Shown piece by piece: positions 61,984 to 64,000 of a DNA stretch of 64,000 nucleotides. The DNA is from Dactylosporangium fulvum (GTDB lineage Bacteria > Actinomycetota > Actinomycetes > Mycobacteriales > Micromonosporaceae): positions 2,566,501-2,630,500 of the forward strand of contig NZ_CP073720.1 of assembly GCF_025137375.1 (NCBI RefSeq), written 5' to 3'. Numbering within the stretch: the first letter of the stretch is position 1; every line of letters starts with the position of its first letter. The notes beneath the pieces were generated by a model. That model saw nothing but the letters and a program-made list of their open reading frames with translations, made no database searches and was not told the origin of the DNA. A program made the translations under genes and the position numbers.

Positions 61984-64000
61984 CTACGGGTTGATGATGA
62001 TCTGGAAGGTGGACGTGGTGTTGCGGATGTTCTCGGCGTTGTTCGAGAACGTCAGGTTGTTGAACGTGGCCGAGCCGACCGCCGGGCCCTGACCGGCCTC
62101 GGGCATCTCGTTGGCCCAGATACCGATGCCGGACTTGGCGTTGAACTGGTCACCGCTGCGCTGCGCGCCGCTGATGGAGATGTTGGTGAAGATGGTGTCA
62201 GTGACCGGGTTCTCCGGGGTCGTCGGCGAGGCGTACTTCGTCTGGAACATGATGCCGGAATACGTCGGGTCGACGATGTCCACATCGGACACCCGGATGC
62301 CGCGGAACTCCTTCGAGGCCGAGAAGCACCAGATCGCGCCGAACACCTGAGCACCCCAGAAGTGGCCGCCCGCACGGACGAGGGACGCGTTCTGGATGAT
62401 CGTCGGCGTCGAACCGGGGCCGAACCCGACGAACGGGTAGCCGAAGTTCAGCGAGCTGATGGTGATGGCGGAGTACGTCAACGTGTCCGCGATGTAGAGG
62501 TTGCGGAACGTGTTGTTGTAGCCGCCGTACACCGCGAGACCGGCCGCGCGCCAGGTGAGCGTCGAGGTCAGGTTCTCCCACAGGTTGTCGTGGTTGCCCA
62601 CCGAGCCGCCGCCGTCGGTCGCCGAGAACAGCGCGAAGGAGTCGTCACCGGTGCCTCGTGCGTCGAGGTTGCTCAGGTGCGTGTTGGTCGTGTCGTTGGT
62701 GAAGTTGATGGCGTCCGCGAACGTGTTGCGGATCCGGCTGTTGGTGATCGTGATGTTGTTGTTCTTCACGCCCCAGTACATGCAGACCGTGTGCTCGACC
62801 CAGACGTTGTCGATCGTCAGGTTCTGAATGTTCGACAGCTCGCCCCAGACCTTGCCGGGGCCGTCGATGCGCTCGATGTAGTTGCCGAAGAACGCGATGC
62901 CCTTGAACGACGAGCCGTTCGCCGAGCTTTCGAGCCGGAAGCCGGCGTCGGTGTTCTGCTGGCCCTGCGGTGTCTGGAACCTGGTGTACCAGGGGCCGGC
63001 GCCGACGACCTGGATCGCCTTGCCGTAGACCTGGAACTTGCCCGTCGTCTCGTAGGTGCCGGCGGGCAGGTAGATGCCGACGGCCGTGCTGCTCTGCCGC
63101 GCGGTGTCGAAGGCGTTCTGCACGTCCTGCTGGGTGAAGCCGGCCGGCACGATGTACTTCGCCGGGTCCGGGTTCGCGACCTGGGAGACCTGCTCGAGGT
63201 TGATGAAGTCGATCGTGAACGGGCCGCTGTTGGCGGCGTCCTTCTGCAGCTTGATCGTGCTACCGGCCGGCACCGTGCTGTTCAGCATGACGTTGGCCTC
63301 GTCGTAGATGTGCCGCGGTCCGCTGCCGGGGGAGTTGGTCGGCTGCGCCTCGTTGCCGTACAGCCACGCGTACTTCGACGTCAGCGAGATCGCCTTGTGG
63401 AACGTGCCGTTGACGTAGATGTTCAGCGTGGAGTTGGTGCCGTCCGGGATGGAGAACCGGGTGACGAGCGTGTTGGTGTCCGCCCGGGTCGTCCACTGCA
63501 CGTACGAGCCCGTCGAGTTCAGCGTGACGGCCTTGCGGCCGGACGCCTCGCCGGCGGGGTCGCCGATGTCGCGGTTCGGGCCGATGACCTGAGCGCCGCT
63601 GCCGACGGTGCCGTCCTCGGCCTCGTACATGTCGTACGGCATGTTCGCGCCGCGGCCGACGAACAGCGGGCTGTCGCTGGTGTTGTTGGCCTGCTTGACC
63701 GGCAGCTCGTTGCCGTCGTTGGCGATCACGGTGCGGACCGTGTACTTGCCGTTGACCGCCGTCCACGTGCCGAGCGTGATCACCGGCGAGCTGGCGCCCG
63801 CGGCGATCGTGCCGGTGTAGGAGCCGGTGAGGTTGGCCACCGCCGTGCCGGCCGCGTTGCGCACGGTCAGCGTGACGCCGTGGGCGCCGGCGGCCGAGGC
63901 CTGGGTGCCCTGGTTCTTGATGACGACCCGGAAGGTGACGGTGTTGCCGCCCGACGGGTTGTTCGGCGACCAGGACACCGGGGAGGCGACCAGGTCGGAG
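61984..64000 (-). CDS. Large exported beta-helix glycosidase-like protein (5' end beyond window)
   Basis: At least 672 residues; the frame is open to the right edge, so the N-terminus is missing. From the visible start there is a CARDB-type adhesion domain (SWSPNNPSGGNTVTFRVVIKNQGTQ) and a CBM6/35-like carbohydrate-binding domain (YDMYEAEDGTVGSGAQVIG, VTRFSIPDGTNSTLNIYVNG). A long right-handed beta-helix follows (VQNAFDTARQSSTAVGIYLPAGTYETTGK, ARGTGDDSFALFS). The order CBM then beta-helix with the TGDDS segment recalls alpha-1,3-glucanase (GH87) type enzymes; this is a guess. Secreted polysaccharide-active protein. Confidence 0.82.
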   Translation of the reverse strand, partial: SDLVASPVSWSPNNPSGGNTVTFRVVIKNQGTQASAAGAHGVTLTVRNAAGTAVANLTGSYTGTIAAGASSPVITLGTWTAVNGKYTVRTVIANDGNELPVKQANNTSDSPLFVGRGANMPYDMYEAEDGTVGSGAQVIGPNRDIGDPAGEASGRKAVTLNSTGSYVQWTTRADTNTLVTRFSIPDGTNSTLNIYVNGTFHKAISLTSKYAWLYGNEAQPTNSPGSGPRHIYDEANVMLNSTVPAGSTIKLQKDAANSGPFTIDFINLEQVSQVANPDPAKYIVPAGFTQQDVQNAFDTARQSSTAVGIYLPAGTYETTGKFQVYGKAIQVVGAGPWYTRFQTPQGQQNTDAGFRLESSANGSSFKGIAFFGNYIERIDGPGKVWGELSNIQNLTIDNVWVEHTVCMYWGVKNNNITITNSRIRNTFADAINFTNDTTNTHLSNLDARGTGDDSFALFSATDGGGSVGNHDNLWENLTSTLTWRAAGLAVYGGYNNTFRNLYIADTLTYSAITISSLNFGYPFVGFGPGSTPTIIQNASLVRAGGHFWGAQVFGAIWCFSASKEFRGIRVSDVDIVDPTYSGIMFQTKYASPTTPENPVTDTIFTNISISGAQRSGDQFNAKSGIGIWANEMPEAGQGPAVGSATFNNLTFSNNAENIRNTTSTFQIIINP

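Overview
The window is very GC-rich, densely coded actinobacterial DNA. It has many GTG and TTG starts, 4-base start/stop overlaps, ECF sigma factors with C-terminal extensions, DUF222/HNH proteins and large secreted beta-helix proteins. I infer a Micromonosporaceae-like filamentous actinomycete (Dactylosporangium or Actinoplanes type), but no rRNA is present to prove it. No tRNA, rRNA, CRISPR array or intact transposase was found.

Left part (1-7350): a stand-alone NRPS-type condensation protein runs off the left edge. A small 3Fe-4S ferredoxin is divergent to it. The adenosylcobalamin-dependent methylmalonyl-CoA mutase operon mutA-mutB-meaB follows on the minus strand. From 7.1 to 13.7 kb is a patchy accessory area with an ECF sigma factor, a RibD/DHFR-like reductase, a TlpA-type thioredoxin, a DUF222/HNH gene, a nearly identical but internally deleted copy of it, a frameshifted DUF1152 gene, and a second degraded fragment of the same DNA near 7.2 kb.

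Middle (13.7-35 kb): an MmcQ/YCII/ECF42-type sigma operon (sigma gene frameshifted), a 32-base G run, a ClpP-like protein that has lost its catalytic residues, a CheX-like protein convergent with a membrane EAL protein with a degenerate active site, an MFS pump with MarR and divergent TetR regulators, a NarL-type two-component system, a metallophosphoesterase, an orphan His/Glu/Tyr-rich acidic protein, and a group of exported proteins (cupredoxin-like lipoprotein, CopC-like protein, polytopic membrane protein).

Right part (35-60 kb): the aerobic cobalamin pathway in two blocks. Block 1 is a cobalamin riboswitch, ChlI/D-type chelatase subunit, cobO, cobB, a cobE-cobL fusion and cobM. Block 2 is cobK, then cobIJ-cobH-cobG on the minus strand, and divergently a second cobalamin riboswitch with cobN. 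About 9.6 kb of unrelated DNA separates them: an ABC transporter with an XRE regulator, a LamG-like protein, a ROK regulator, a repeat-rich GT-skewed non-coding stretch, a lipoprotein and a ricin-lectin/beta-helix protein. The two riboswitches sit in front of the two partners of cobalt insertion. The pathway makes the cofactor used by the mutase at the left end. The right edge has a PHP phosphoesterase, a methyltransferase and a second large exported beta-helix protein that runs off the window.

The most unusual signal is a recurring pattern: at seven or more genes the TGA stop codon lies inside a short tandem repeat (12-24 bp), so the stop is repeated several times just downstream. Three genes carry apparent single-site frameshifts. 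Together with the long G run these may be real decay or sequencing errors.
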